From assembly GCF_017355405.1 (NCBI RefSeq), contig NZ_CP061177.1:558001-622000 (forward strand): a stretch of 64,000 bases of DNA, written 5' to 3'. Positions within the stretch are counted from its first letter, which is position 1. Each line of letters begins with the position of its first letter. This document shows positions 45,100 through 53,903 of this stretch, piece by piece. The position numbers and the translations under genes are program-made. The notes below the pieces were generated by a model. That model saw only the letters and a list, made by a program, of their open reading frames with translations, searched no databases and was not told the DNA's origin. The stretch is from Roseomonas haemaphysalidis (GTDB lineage: Bacteria > Pseudomonadota > Alphaproteobacteria > Acetobacterales > Acetobacteraceae).

Positions 45100-46401
45100 A
45101 TGTTCGACCCGACCATCGGCTGGGCCTGGGACGGCCCCCCACCGGGCAGTCCCGCCGCCACCCAGGCGCGGCTGCTGCTGCTGGACAGCCTGGGCTGCGC
45201 CCTGGCGGGGCTGCTGCACGACAAACCGCGCGCCATGGCGGCGGCCCTCGCCCCCGCCTTTCCCGGCCCGCTGCGGCTGCCGTTCTGCCCGCCCCTGGGG
45301 CCAGCCGGCGCCGCCGCCGTGCTGGCCGCCGCCATGCCCTGGGACGAAGCCAACGAGGGCCTGGCCCGCGCGCATGGCCGCCCCGGCCTGGCCGTCGCGC
45401 CGCTGGCGCTGGCGGCACTGCTGCAAGGCGCCACGCTGGACGAGGCGCTGGCCGCCTTTGCGCTGGGCTACGAGGTCGCGGGGCGCGCCGGCGAGGCCTG
45501 GCGCCTGCGTCCCGGCATGCATGTGGACGGCTCCTGGCACGCGCTCGGCGCCGCCGCCGCCGCCGCCCGGCTGGCGGGTGGCGACCGGGAGGCCGCGGCG
45601 CGGGCGGTGCGCGTGGCGGCATGCCAGGTGCCGTTCAGCCTGTATGCGCCCATCAAGGCGGGCATGGACGGGCGCAACAGCTACCCGGCCCATGCGGTTC
45701 TGCTGGGGCAGCTCGCGGCAGGCTCCGCGCTGGCGGGCATGGACGCGCCGGCGGGCGGCTTTCTGGAAGCGCGCGAACTGGCGCTGGGCCTCACCGAGCC
45801 GCCGCCCTGCGCGCCGGTGGGGGAATGGCTGCTGGCGCAGGCCTACATCAAGCCCTTCGCCGGCGTGCGCCACGCCCATTACGCGGCCGCCGCCGCCCTG
45901 GAGCTGCGCCAACAGATCCCGCCCGGCGTGGAGCCGGAGCGGCTGGTGCTGCACACCTATGCCGAGGCGCTGCGCTATGCCGGCAACCGGGCGCCGGGCA
46001 GCGCCATCACGGCGCAGTTCAGCCTGAGCTGGGCGGTGGCCGCCGCGCTGGCGCAAGGCGACCTCGCACCCGCCGCCTATGCCGATGCCGCGCTGGCGGA
46101 CCCGGCGCTGCGCCGGCTGGAACAGCGCGTGGAACTGCTCGAAGAGCCGGAATGGACGGCGGCCGGCCGCCGCGCCGCGACGCTGTCGGCCATCCTGCCC
46201 GATGGCCGCCGCCTGAGCGGCACGGCCAGCAGCGTGGCGGGGGATGCGGAGCGGCCGATGACGCCTAGCGCGGTGGCAAACAAGCTGCGCCGCTTTCTCG
46301 CCCCCGGGTATCCGCCGGGCGTGGCGGAGGCCCTGATGGACCTGCTGCACGCCGCCGGGGATGCCCGGCCCGGCGCCGCGCTGCTGCGGGCCCTGGCCTA
46401 G
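45100..46401 (+). CDS. MmgE/PrpD family protein (2-methylcitrate dehydratase-like)
   Basis: A 433-residue MmgE/PrpD family protein. It shows LLLLDSLGCALAGLLHDKP near the N-terminus, AFALGYEVAGRAGEA (about 120), GMHVDGSWHALGAAAAAARL (about 140), IKAGMDGRNSY, and IKPFAGVRHAHYAAAAA in the C-terminal part. Members dehydrate 2-methylcitrate or isomerise related acids, including cis-epoxysuccinate- and iminodisuccinate-processing relatives. It is shorter and more Ala-rich than PrpD. The linked Bug receptor suggests a di- or tricarboxylate-like substrate. The stop overlaps the convergent penicillin-acylase-family gene on CTAG. Confidence 0.88.
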   Translation: MFDPTIGWAWDGPPPGSPAATQARLLLLDSLGCALAGLLHDKPRAMAAALAPAFPGPLRLPFCPPLGPAGAAAVLAAAMPWDEANEGLARAHGRPGLAVAPLALAALLQGATLDEALAAFALGYEVAGRAGEAWRLRPGMHVDGSWHALGAAAAAARLAGGDREAAARAVRVAACQVPFSLYAPIKAGMDGRNSYPAHAVLLGQLAAGSALAGMDAPAGGFLEARELALGLTEPPPCAPVGEWLLAQAYIKPFAGVRHAHYAAAAALELRQQIPPGVEPERLVLHTYAEALRYAGNRAPGSAITAQFSLSWAVAAALAQGDLAPAAYADAALADPALRRLEQRVELLEEPEWTAAGRRAATLSAILPDGRRLSGTASSVAGDAERPMTPSAVANKLRRFLAPGYPPGVAEALMDLLHAAGDARPGAALLRALA

Positions 46402-48692
46402 CCCGGCGCGGCCCGCAGCCATTGCGTGGCGCTGGCCGCGCGCCCGATCGCCGCCCAGTCGTAGCGCATGGGCACCATGCGGCAGGCCGCCCATTCGGGC
46501 GCCTGGTCGGCGTAGTGCGGGCTGCCCGGCTGCCCGGACGCGCCGTGGAACACCGCCCAGCGGCAGTTCTCCCAGTCGCCCACGTCGAACACGTAGCGGC
46601 ACAAGGCGCCATAGGTGGCGGCGGGGCCGGCGGCGGGCAACAGCCCGATCGCCATCACGGTGTCGCCGTCGCCGCCCAGCGGCATGCCGGGCGGGTCCAG
46701 CAGCGCGGCGCATTGCGGGAACATCGTGGACAGCGGGTGCTGAAAGGCCGGGCGATGCGCCTCGCCCCAGGGCAGCGGCGGCGCGGTGGCGGCCTCCTCC
46801 AGCGCGTGCAGCAGAACGTCGTCCCAGCTCCAGCCATCCAGCATGGCGGCGTCGTCGTCGCGCAGCAGCCGGGGCAGCACCCACCACAGGTTGCCGACGG
46901 CGGACACGCCGGGCGGCACCGCCGCCCAGGGATGCGACGCCATGGCGTCCAGCCCGGAACGGCGGGCCAGGATGCCGGTCATGGCTCGCCGCAGGGCGTT
47001 GTACCCCGTGGCAGCGGTGGAGCCGGCATCCATGCGGCCGTCCCAGTTCAGCAGAAGCTCGCGCAGCGCCGCCGCTTCCGGCGCCACGGGTGCTGGCAAA
47101 GCGCGCAGGCGGCGCTGAAACAACGCGCGATGCGGCGACAGCACGTCGGCATGGATGGCCGCGGCATCGGCCACCGCGAAGCGCGGCAAGGCGGCCAACA
47201 GCTCGGCGATGCGCGCGGCGCGGTAGGGCGGGTGGCAGTCGGTGCAGAGATAAGGCTCGCCATCCGCCACCACGCGGTTGTTGGCGGTGACGATGCTGCC
47301 GCCCGCCGGGTCGATCACCTCCGGCATCTGCTCATGCGGGATGTAGCCGTCCCATTCGCCCTCGCCCGTCCAGCCGGGCACGGCGAACCAGCCGTTGAGG
47401 CGCGGCCGGCGCGGCACCAGCGCGCGCACGCGGTGGCCGATGCGCCCCGCCACGTCGCCGGCGACGAGGTTGTGGTCGATCAGCCCCCAGCCGCGCGTCG
47501 CCTCGAACAGCGCCGGCACGCTTGCGGCGCGCAACATGCGCGGCAAGCAGTCAAAGGACAGGTCGGTATCGGCGAACTGCACGGAACGCAGGACCAGCGC
47601 GGCGCCGGACGCCGGGTCGCCCGCCACCACCGGGCCGTGGCGGGTTTCATGGATGGTGACCACCCGGTCGGCCTCGCCGCGCACGCGAAGGGTTTCCGTG
47701 CGGCTTCGCACCGGTTCGCGCGCGTCGCGGAACAGGCACAGGCCGTCCTCGAAGCGTTCCAGGAACAGGTCGTGGATGTCCACAAAGGCGTGGGTGACGC
47801 AGCAGGCGACCTGGCCGTTGTGCATGAAGTGCGGGAAGGCGGGCACGCCGGGCACGGTGAGGCCCACCGCGTCCCATTCATCGCAGGCCAGGTGGTGCTG
47901 CGCGTACATGCCGGGCATCTCGAAGGCCCGGTGCGGGTCGCCGGCCAGGACCGGCCGCCCGGTGGCGCTGCGCGCCGGCCCCACGGCCCAGTTGTTGCTG
48001 CCGCCGCCCGTCTCGTCCGGCCCCATGGCGTCCAGCAGCGCCGCGATGGCCGGGCGCAGCGCGGCAAGGTCCGCCGCCATGCGCGCGCCGGTGGCGCCGG
48101 GCGGGATGCACAGCAGCTCGTCCTCGCCGTCGTCGTAGCGCAGCTTGGCGGCATTCTCGGCGCCCACCACCGGCAGCGCCAGGATGCGCGCCAGCTTGAA
48201 CCACACCGAGCCCATCAGCAGGCCGAGCCGGCGCATCACCGCGATGGAATGCCAGCCTTCCCACGGCTCCGGCGTGGCGCCGAGCAGCCCGTATTCCACC
48301 GGCAGCGGCGGCCGGCTGTCCAGAAAGGCGTTTACGCCCGCGGCGTAGCGGTCGAGCATCCCGCGCGCTTCCCCGCCCAGGGCGGCGTAGTCACGGCGGC
48401 AGGCGGCTTCCATGCCGAGGCGCCGGCACAGCGCGTCACCGCCGGCGGCTTCGGCGCCCAGCCATTCGGCGGCCCGGCCCAGCGCGCGGCGGCGGCACAG
48501 CTCCATCTGAAACAGCCTGTCCTGCGCGTGCACGAAGCCGAGCGCGAAATGCGCATCCGCCGCCGTGGCGGCGCGGATGTGCGGGATGCCCCATTCGTCG
48601 CGTTGCACGGAAACATCGGCATCGAGGCCGGGCAGCGCCTGCGGATTGCGCGTATCAGGCAGCGCGGCGCGCAGCGTGGCGGCGTCCAGCAT
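46398..48692 (-). CDS. Penicillin acylase family protein (Ntn-hydrolase)
   Basis: A 764-residue Ntn-hydrolase of the penicillin amidase family. N-terminal VQRDEWGIPHIRAATAADAHF leads into FVHAQDRLFQMELCRR (alpha-subunit marks). The predicted autocleavage site and nucleophile is S232 in TGGGSNNWAVGP. LAGDPHRAFEMPGMY and HFMHNGQVACCVTHA belong to the beta subunit. Such enzymes hydrolyse amides of acyl-homoserine lactones, beta-lactams or other N-acyl compounds. No signal peptide is seen, so unlike most homologues it may act in the cytoplasm. The ATG at 48692 shares a base with the stop of the upstream binding-protein gene. Confidence 0.9.
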   Translation of the reverse strand: MLDAATLRAALPDTRNPQALPGLDADVSVQRDEWGIPHIRAATAADAHFALGFVHAQDRLFQMELCRRRALGRAAEWLGAEAAGGDALCRRLGMEAACRRDYAALGGEARGMLDRYAAGVNAFLDSRPPLPVEYGLLGATPEPWEGWHSIAVMRRLGLLMGSVWFKLARILALPVVGAENAAKLRYDDGEDELLCIPPGATGARMAADLAALRPAIAALLDAMGPDETGGGSNNWAVGPARSATGRPVLAGDPHRAFEMPGMYAQHHLACDEWDAVGLTVPGVPAFPHFMHNGQVACCVTHAFVDIHDLFLERFEDGLCLFRDAREPVRSRTETLRVRGEADRVVTIHETRHGPVVAGDPASGAALVLRSVQFADTDLSFDCLPRMLRAASVPALFEATRGWGLIDHNLVAGDVAGRIGHRVRALVPRRPRLNGWFAVPGWTGEGEWDGYIPHEQMPEVIDPAGGSIVTANNRVVADGEPYLCTDCHPPYRAARIAELLAALPRFAVADAAAIHADVLSPHRALFQRRLRALPAPVAPEAAALRELLLNWDGRMDAGSTAATGYNALRRAMTGILARRSGLDAMASHPWAAVPPGVSAVGNLWWVLPRLLRDDDAAMLDGWSWDDVLLHALEEAATAPPLPWGEAHRPAFQHPLSTMFPQCAALLDPPGMPLGGDGDTVMAIGLLPAAGPAATYGALCRYVFDVGDWENCRWAVFHGASGQPGSPHYADQAPEWAACRMVPMRYDWAAIGRAASATQWLRAAPG

Positions 48693-50269
48693 CACGCGTC
48701 TCCCAGCCGCACGCCCCAGAAGATGGGAAAGGAGGATTGCACCAGCCCCTGCAGCCGGTTGCGGTAGCCGGCGGGACGGGAAAACTGGCCCCACATCACC
48801 GTGGGCGTGGTGCGGTAGGCATCCTCCTGGATGGCGACGGCGATGCGCTTGCGGGCGGCGTCGTCGGAAGCGGCGACGAAATCGCCGAGCAGGCCGGTGG
48901 TGGTGTCGCTGCAGCTCCAGCCCGGGTAGTCGCCGCAGTTGTTGGAGATGTAGAAGTGCGTCAGCGGCGATGCCATGTCGACGCCGTTGGAATACACGGG
49001 AAAGACGCTCCACCCCTCCTTGCGGCCACGGCGCTGCAGCACGGTGCCCCAGTCCATCACCTGCTCGTCCACCGTGAAGCCGGCTTCGCGCATGCGCTGC
49101 GCCAGAAGGCTGCCGGCGGCCTGGGAGATGGAGCCCGCGACCTGCAGCATCACCACCGGCTCGCCCTTGTAGCCGGTGCGGGCCAGCGCGGCCTTGCCGG
49201 CGGCGGGATCGAAGCGCACGGCACCGGCATCGGTGGCCAGCGGCGCGTCGCACATGAAGAAGGCGGCGCAATGGTCCAGCCGCAGGTCGGGGCCGATGCC
49301 GGCGGCCTGCAGCATCTCCTGCTGGTCCACCAGCTGCCACAGCACGGCGCGCACGGCAGGGTCGGCGAAGGGGCCGCTCGCGGCATTCACGCGGAAGTTG
49401 CCCTGGAACATGTCCAGCCCCTTCAGCGCCATCACCTTGACGTCGCGCGAGCGCGCCAGCATCGGCACCAGGTCGAAGGGCAGGTACTGCATGTAGTCGA
49501 TCTCGCCGGCGGCCAGCGCATTGGCGCCGGTGGCGTCGTCGCCGATGGTGCGCAGCACCACCTGCGGCACCTGTACCACCTTGCCGCCGGACAGGAAGTC
49601 GGCCGGCTCGCCGCGCGGCTTGTAGCCGTCGAAGCGCAGCAGGGCCATGCTGTCGCCGACCTTCCAGCGGTCGGCGGCGAAGCGGAAGGGGCCGGAGCCG
49701 ATCACGTCCTTGATGCGCCCCTCGCCGGCAGCGGCGGCCACGCGCGCCGGCATGATGGCCGGCAGCGGCGCGTTGGGCTTGCCGAGGACATTGAGCATCA
49801 GCGGAAAGGGCGTGTTGAGCGCGATGGAAAACACGCGCTCGTTGTCCGCCGTCATGCGGGCGCCGGCGGCCAGCAGCATGCGGCCGAGCGCATCGCGCGG
49901 CGCCCAGCGGCTCAGGGACGCGACGCAGTCCGCCGCCGTGACGGGAGTGTCGTCATGGAAGCGCAGGCCGGGGCGCAGGGTGAAGCGCCAGCGCAGCCCG
50001 TCGGCGGAAACCTCGTGCGCCTCGGCCATCTGCGGATGGACCTGCCCCTGCGCGTCGCTGCCGTAGAGCATGTCGAACACGTGGTAGGCGAAGGTGCGGG
50101 TGATCGCGGCGGTGGTGACATGCGGGTCGAGGATGACGACCTCGGATTCCAGCATGACGGTCAGCGGCCTGGCCTGCGCCGCCGCGGGGCGGGACCACAG
50201 CGCGGCCGGAAGGGCCAGTGCCGCCGCGCCCGCCAGAACCCCGCGCCGTGATGCCGTGATGGTGCTCAT
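48692..50269 (-). CDS. ABC transporter substrate-binding protein, family 5, orphan
   Basis: A 525-residue periplasmic binding protein. The signal peptide has a SRRGVLAGAAALALPAALW core and cleavage near AAAQA (residue about 32). SBP_bac_5 marks are VILDPHVTTAAITRTFAYHVF, WRFTLRPGLRFHDDTPV, VIGSGPFRFAADRW, and FFMCDAPLATDAGA. The stop TGA overlaps the penicillin-acylase-family ATG, so uptake and hydrolysis are linked. It diverges from the amidase gene with a GATATATC palindrome exactly midway (55 bases from each start). No permease nearby. Confidence 0.91.
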   Translation of the reverse strand: MSTITASRRGVLAGAAALALPAALWSRPAAAQARPLTVMLESEVVILDPHVTTAAITRTFAYHVFDMLYGSDAQGQVHPQMAEAHEVSADGLRWRFTLRPGLRFHDDTPVTAADCVASLSRWAPRDALGRMLLAAGARMTADNERVFSIALNTPFPLMLNVLGKPNAPLPAIMPARVAAAAGEGRIKDVIGSGPFRFAADRWKVGDSMALLRFDGYKPRGEPADFLSGGKVVQVPQVVLRTIGDDATGANALAAGEIDYMQYLPFDLVPMLARSRDVKVMALKGLDMFQGNFRVNAASGPFADPAVRAVLWQLVDQQEMLQAAGIGPDLRLDHCAAFFMCDAPLATDAGAVRFDPAAGKAALARTGYKGEPVVMLQVAGSISQAAGSLLAQRMREAGFTVDEQVMDWGTVLQRRGRKEGWSVFPVYSNGVDMASPLTHFYISNNCGDYPGWSCSDTTTGLLGDFVAASDDAARKRIAVAIQEDAYRTTPTVMWGQFSRPAGYRNRLQGLVQSSFPIFWGVRLGDA

Positions 50270-50324
50270 GATGCCCCTCCGGACGTGCGGCACCCTGCTT
50301 GATCGCGGTCCGCAGGCGATACAC

Positions 50325-50340
50325 GATATATCCGATATCA
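50325..50340. promoter_or_regulatory. GATATATC palindrome, candidate operator A
   Basis: GATATATC (50325-50332) is followed by a second palindrome GATATC (50334-50339). It lies midway between the divergent binding-protein and amidase genes. The same GATATATC core recurs at 52631 and 61595, always between divergent genes of the same cluster. Confidence 0.6.
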
Positions 50341-50387
50341 AGCGGGGCAAGCAGAATCCGCCCCACCACCGCAGGAGGCTCCGCACC

Positions 50388-51827
50388 ATGTCCGACGACG
50401 AGCTGCTGTTCATGCCCGCGACCCGCGCCGCCGCGCTGATCCGAACCGGCGCCCTGTCGCCCGTCGCGCTGCTGCAGGCGGTGCTGGCGGCGGCGCGCCG
50501 GGCGCAGCCGCGGCTCAACCCCTTCGTGGTGCTGCTGGAGCAACAGGCGATGGCCGATGCGGCGGCGGCGGAGGCGGCGGTGCGCGGCGGCCAGCCGCTC
50601 GGCCCGCTGCACGGCGTGCCGGTCAGTATCAAGGACCAGGTGGATGTGCGCGGCGTGCGCACCACCCATGGTTCCGCCATCTTCGCGAACAGCCCCGCCG
50701 CGACGGCGGATGATGTCACGGTGGCGCGGCTGCGCGCGGCGGGCGCGGTGATCTTCGGCAAGACGACGCTGCCGGAGTTCGGCCACAAGGCACTGACCGA
50801 CGGCCCCGCCTTCGGCACCACGCGCAACCCCTGGGACCTGGCGCGCACCTCCGGCGGATCTTCCGGCGGCGCGGCGGTGGCGCTGGCCTGTGGGCTGGGG
50901 CCGCTGGCGCTGGGCATGGACGGCGCCGGCTCCATCCGCATTCCCGCCGCCTGCTGCGGCGTGGTGGGGTTGAAGCCGACGCTGGGCTCCATCCCGTGGC
51001 AGCAGGGGGCGGATGCCTTCGGCAACTACACCTATGCCGGGCCCATGGCGCGCAGCGTGGCGGATCTCGCCGTCATGCGGGCGGTGCTGACCGGCCCTGA
51101 CGCCTCCGACCCCTGGAGCCTCGGCGCCGCGGACCGGCCGCTGTCGCCCGCCCTGGCGGGGCGGGACCTGCACGGGCTGCGCGTGGGCGTGATCGGGCTC
51201 GCGGCCAATCCGCGTCTGCAACGCGAGATGGCGGAGAACTTCCGCGCTTCCATCGCCGTCCTGGAGCAGCTGGGCGCCGTGGCCGAAGCGGCGGGCGACG
51301 GCATCGACTGGATGGAGATGCCGGGGCGCGTGATGTATCAGGCCAACTTCGCCATCTCGCAGCGCCGCCACCTGGGCGAATGGCGTGACCGGATGGACCC
51401 GACGCTGCTGGCCTTCATGCAGCGCGGCGACGGCTTCAGCCTGGAGGAATTCCGTGAAGGCCAATACGCCCGCACCCGGCTGTTCCGCGGCATCCAGGCG
51501 TTGTTCGAGCGCTTCGACGTGCTGGTGACACCGACGCTGAGCCGCACCGCGCTGCCGGCGGACTTCGACGCCGCGCATGACGAGGTGGAGGTGGAAGGCG
51601 AGCTGTGCGGCATCACGCGCCAGGGCTGGAGCAGCTACGTCTACCCCTTCAACCTGTCCGGCCACCCGGCCCTGACGGTGCCGAGCGGCTTTGACGACGC
51701 CGGGCTGCCGACCGCGGTGCAGCTGGTGGGCCGCTGGGGCGCGGAGCTGGACCTGCTGCGCCTCGGCGCCGTGCTGGAAGAGGCACGGCCCTGGGCCGGG
51801 CGCCGCCCGCCGGGGGCCGCCGTCTAG
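50388..51827 (+). CDS. Amidase (amidase signature family)
   Basis: A 479-residue amidase-signature enzyme. The catalytic triad is K82 (VSIKDQVD), cis-Ser S158 (RTSGGSSGG) and nucleophile S182 (DGAGSIRIP). It hydrolyses a carboxamide to the acid and ammonia or amine. No signal peptide, so it is cytoplasmic. The ATG at 50388 has AGGAGG nine bases upstream. It diverges from the binding-protein/penicillin-acylase operon and converges on the GntR gene with a CTAG overlap. Length is normal; closest in layout to general amidases and GatA-like proteins, but no gatB/gatC is present. Confidence 0.93.
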   Translation: MSDDELLFMPATRAAALIRTGALSPVALLQAVLAAARRAQPRLNPFVVLLEQQAMADAAAAEAAVRGGQPLGPLHGVPVSIKDQVDVRGVRTTHGSAIFANSPAATADDVTVARLRAAGAVIFGKTTLPEFGHKALTDGPAFGTTRNPWDLARTSGGSSGGAAVALACGLGPLALGMDGAGSIRIPAACCGVVGLKPTLGSIPWQQGADAFGNYTYAGPMARSVADLAVMRAVLTGPDASDPWSLGAADRPLSPALAGRDLHGLRVGVIGLAANPRLQREMAENFRASIAVLEQLGAVAEAAGDGIDWMEMPGRVMYQANFAISQRRHLGEWRDRMDPTLLAFMQRGDGFSLEEFREGQYARTRLFRGIQALFERFDVLVTPTLSRTALPADFDAAHDEVEVEGELCGITRQGWSSYVYPFNLSGHPALTVPSGFDDAGLPTAVQLVGRWGAELDLLRLGAVLEEARPWAGRRPPGAAV

Positions 51828-52564
51828 GCCACCGCAGGCAGCGGCGCGGGCTCGGCGCCGCCGGCGAAGGGCGCCTCGCTGCGCCGCCCGGCGTCGAGGT
51901 CCTCCAGCAGGCGCAGCAGCGCCGTGCCACCCTCGATCATGTCCGCCTGGATGGCGGCACGGACGGCCGCGCCGTCGCGCGCGCGCAACGCGTCCAGTAC
52001 GTCCAGGTGCCGGTGGCGGCCGGGATAGCTGGGCGCCGCGTGCGGGTACAGGTAGGTCAGCAACGGGCCGTTGCGCAGCCACAGGCCCTGGATCACGTGG
52101 AACAGCTCCGGCATCGCCGCCGCCTCGTACAGGCGGGAATGGAACAGCCAGTTGCAGCGCACCGCCTCGGCCGCGTGGCCGGCCTCCTCGGCCTTCAACA
52201 GCTTCTCGTGCAGCTTGCTCAGCGCCGCGACGTCGCGGGGGGTGACGTGGTCGGCGGCGCGCGCCGCCGCCAGCCCTTCCAGCTCCAGCCGGATCTCGCG
52301 CAGCTCCAGGTACTGCCCGACGGACAGGCGCGGCACGGTCAGCGAGCGGCTGGTTTGCAGCGTCAGCGCACGCTCGCGCACCAGCTGCATCACCGCCTCG
52401 CGCACCGGGGTTTCTGACACGCCCATGGTGGCCGCCAGGTCACGGATCTTCAGCCGCTGGTGCGGGCGCAGGCGGCCTTCCAGCAGGGCGCCGCGCAGGG
52501 TCTCGTAGACGCGGTCGTTCAGGCTGGTGCGGGTCAGGACGGGCAAAGAGGCGGTCAGGGGCAT
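51824..52564 (-). CDS. GntR family transcriptional regulator, FCD-type (candidate cluster regulator)
   Basis: A 246-residue GntR regulator. The winged helix (about 12-75) has RVYETLRGALLEGRLRPHQRLK in shortened form and MGVSETPVREAVMQLVRERAL. The C-terminal FCD-like effector domain (about 85-220) keeps NWLFHSRLYEAA and PGRHRHLDVLDAL (metal/ligand histidines). ATG at 52564 is preferred over an upstream start at 52615. It is divergent from the aminotransferase-monooxygenase-DMFase operon, with TGATATATCA between them. It is the only regulator in 46.4-63.6 kb and the best candidate to bind the three GATATATC sites. Confidence 0.9.
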   Translation of the reverse strand: MPLTASLPVLTRTSLNDRVYETLRGALLEGRLRPHQRLKIRDLAATMGVSETPVREAVMQLVRERALTLQTSRSLTVPRLSVGQYLELREIRLELEGLAAARAADHVTPRDVAALSKLHEKLLKAEEAGHAAEAVRCNWLFHSRLYEAAAMPELFHVIQGLWLRNGPLLTYLYPHAAPSYPGRHRHLDVLDALRARDGAAVRAAIQADMIEGGTALLRLLEDLDAGRRSEAPFAGGAEPAPLPAVA

Positions 52565-52629
52565 GGTGCAAGGATATCCGGCGCCGCGGCGGCAAACTAG
52601 GCGTTGGCACGCCACCGATCCAGGCTATA

Positions 52630-52639
52630 TGATATATCA
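52630..52639. promoter_or_regulatory. TGATATATCA palindrome, candidate operator B
   Basis: The 10-bp palindrome TGATATATCA lies 65 bases upstream of the GntR ATG and 25 bases upstream of the aminotransferase ATG. A related GGATATCC palindrome is at 52572-52579, just upstream of the GntR start. It may allow autoregulation and operon control. Confidence 0.6.
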
Positions 52640-52664
52640 GATCAGCGCGGCAAAGGAAGCAGCC

Positions 52665-53903
52665 ATGCCCGACAGCAACGTGGTCCCGCCCCCCAACAGC
52701 CTTGACCAGGCGCTGCGCGCCAGGGCCGAGCGTGTGATCCCCGGCGGGCTTTGGGGCCACCTCACGGCGCGCAACCTGCCCGAAGGCTACCCACAGTTCT
52801 TTGACCGCGCGGAAGGCTGCCACCTGATCGATGCCGACGGCCGCCGCTTCGTGGACCTGATGTGCTCCTGGGGCCCGATCGTGCTCGGCCACCACCACCC
52901 GCTGGTCGACGCGGCGGTGGCGGAACAGGCCGCGCGCGGCGACTGCATGAACGGCCCCGCGCCCGTGCTGGTGGAGCTGGCGGAGCTGGTGGTCGAGACC
53001 ATCCCGCATGCCGACTGGTGCCAGTTCGGCAAGAACGGCACGGACGCCACCACCACCTGCGTCACCGTGGCCCGCGCGGCCACCGGGCGGCGCAAGGTGC
53101 TGGTGGCGCGCGGCGCCTACCACGGCGCGGTGCCCTGGTGCTCGCCCAGCGTCGCGGGCGTGACCGCCGAGGACCGCGCGCACCTGCTGTTCTACAGCTT
53201 CAACGACATCGCCAGCCTGCACGCCGCGGCGGAACAGGCCGGCGATGACCTGGCCGCCGTCATGGCTTCCGCCTTCCGGCACGACATGGGGCAGCCCCAG
53301 TCGCTGCCGACGCCGGAATTCGCCCGCGCGGCGCGCGCCCTGTGCGACGAGACAGGCGCCGCGCTGATCCTGGACGACGTGCGCGCCGGCTTCCGCATCG
53401 ACCTCGGCGGCTCGTGGGAGCCGCTGGGCGTGCAGCCCGACCTCTCAGCCTGGAGCAAGGCCATCGCCAACGGCCACCCGCTATCCGCCGTCACGGGGCG
53501 GGAGCGGTTCCGCGAGGCGGCGACGCGGGTGTTCTCCACCGGCTCCTTCTGGTGCGGCGCGGCCCCCATGGCGGCGGCGGTGGCGACGCTGCGGGAGCTG
53601 CACCGCATCGATGGCCCGGCGCGCATGCGTGCCCTCGGCCAGCGCCTGCGGGACGGGGTGGCGGAGCGTGCCGCCCGGCACGGGCTGCGGGTGGACCAGA
53701 GCGGCCCGCCGCAGATGCCCACCATCCTGTTTGCCGACGACCCTGAATGGAAGCGCGGCTTCGCCTTCTGCGCGGAAGCCTTGCGGCACGGCGCCTACCT
53801 GCACCCCAAGCACAACATGTTCCTGTCCTGCGCCCATACGGAGGCGGATATCGACCGGGTCCTGGACGCCGTGGACGCGGGCTTCCGCCATGTCGCTCGC
53901 TGA
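52665..53903 (+). CDS. Class III pyridoxal-phosphate aminotransferase (glutamate-1-semialdehyde aminomutase-like)
   Basis: A 412-residue class III PLP enzyme. It has GSA-aminomutase-like RAERVIPGGLWGHL near the N-terminus, GTDATTTCVTVARAATGRRKVL (about 125-146, shortened), the PLP aspartate D237 in LILDDVRAGFR, and the Schiff-base lysine K265 in AWSKAIANGHPLSA. It transfers an amino group or moves it within a substrate. It lacks the tetrapyrrole context, so a catabolic transaminase is more likely. ATG at 52665 with AAAGGA upstream. First gene of a four-gene operon ending in the DMFase-like large subunit. Confidence 0.92.
   Translation: MPDSNVVPPPNSLDQALRARAERVIPGGLWGHLTARNLPEGYPQFFDRAEGCHLIDADGRRFVDLMCSWGPIVLGHHHPLVDAAVAEQAARGDCMNGPAPVLVELAELVVETIPHADWCQFGKNGTDATTTCVTVARAATGRRKVLVARGAYHGAVPWCSPSVAGVTAEDRAHLLFYSFNDIASLHAAAEQAGDDLAAVMASAFRHDMGQPQSLPTPEFARAARALCDETGAALILDDVRAGFRIDLGGSWEPLGVQPDLSAWSKAIANGHPLSAVTGRERFREAATRVFSTGSFWCGAAPMAAAVATLRELHRIDGPARMRALGQRLRDGVAERAARHGLRVDQSGPPQMPTILFADDPEWKRGFAFCAEALRHGAYLHPKHNMFLSCAHTEADIDRVLDAVDAGFRHVAR

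Noticed and set aside
52665..53903. Glutamate-1-semialdehyde 2,1-aminomutase (hemL)
   Set aside because: The sequence is in that broad family, but the gene lies in a catabolic operon with a monooxygenase and a DMFase-like enzyme. A dedicated haem role is not supported.
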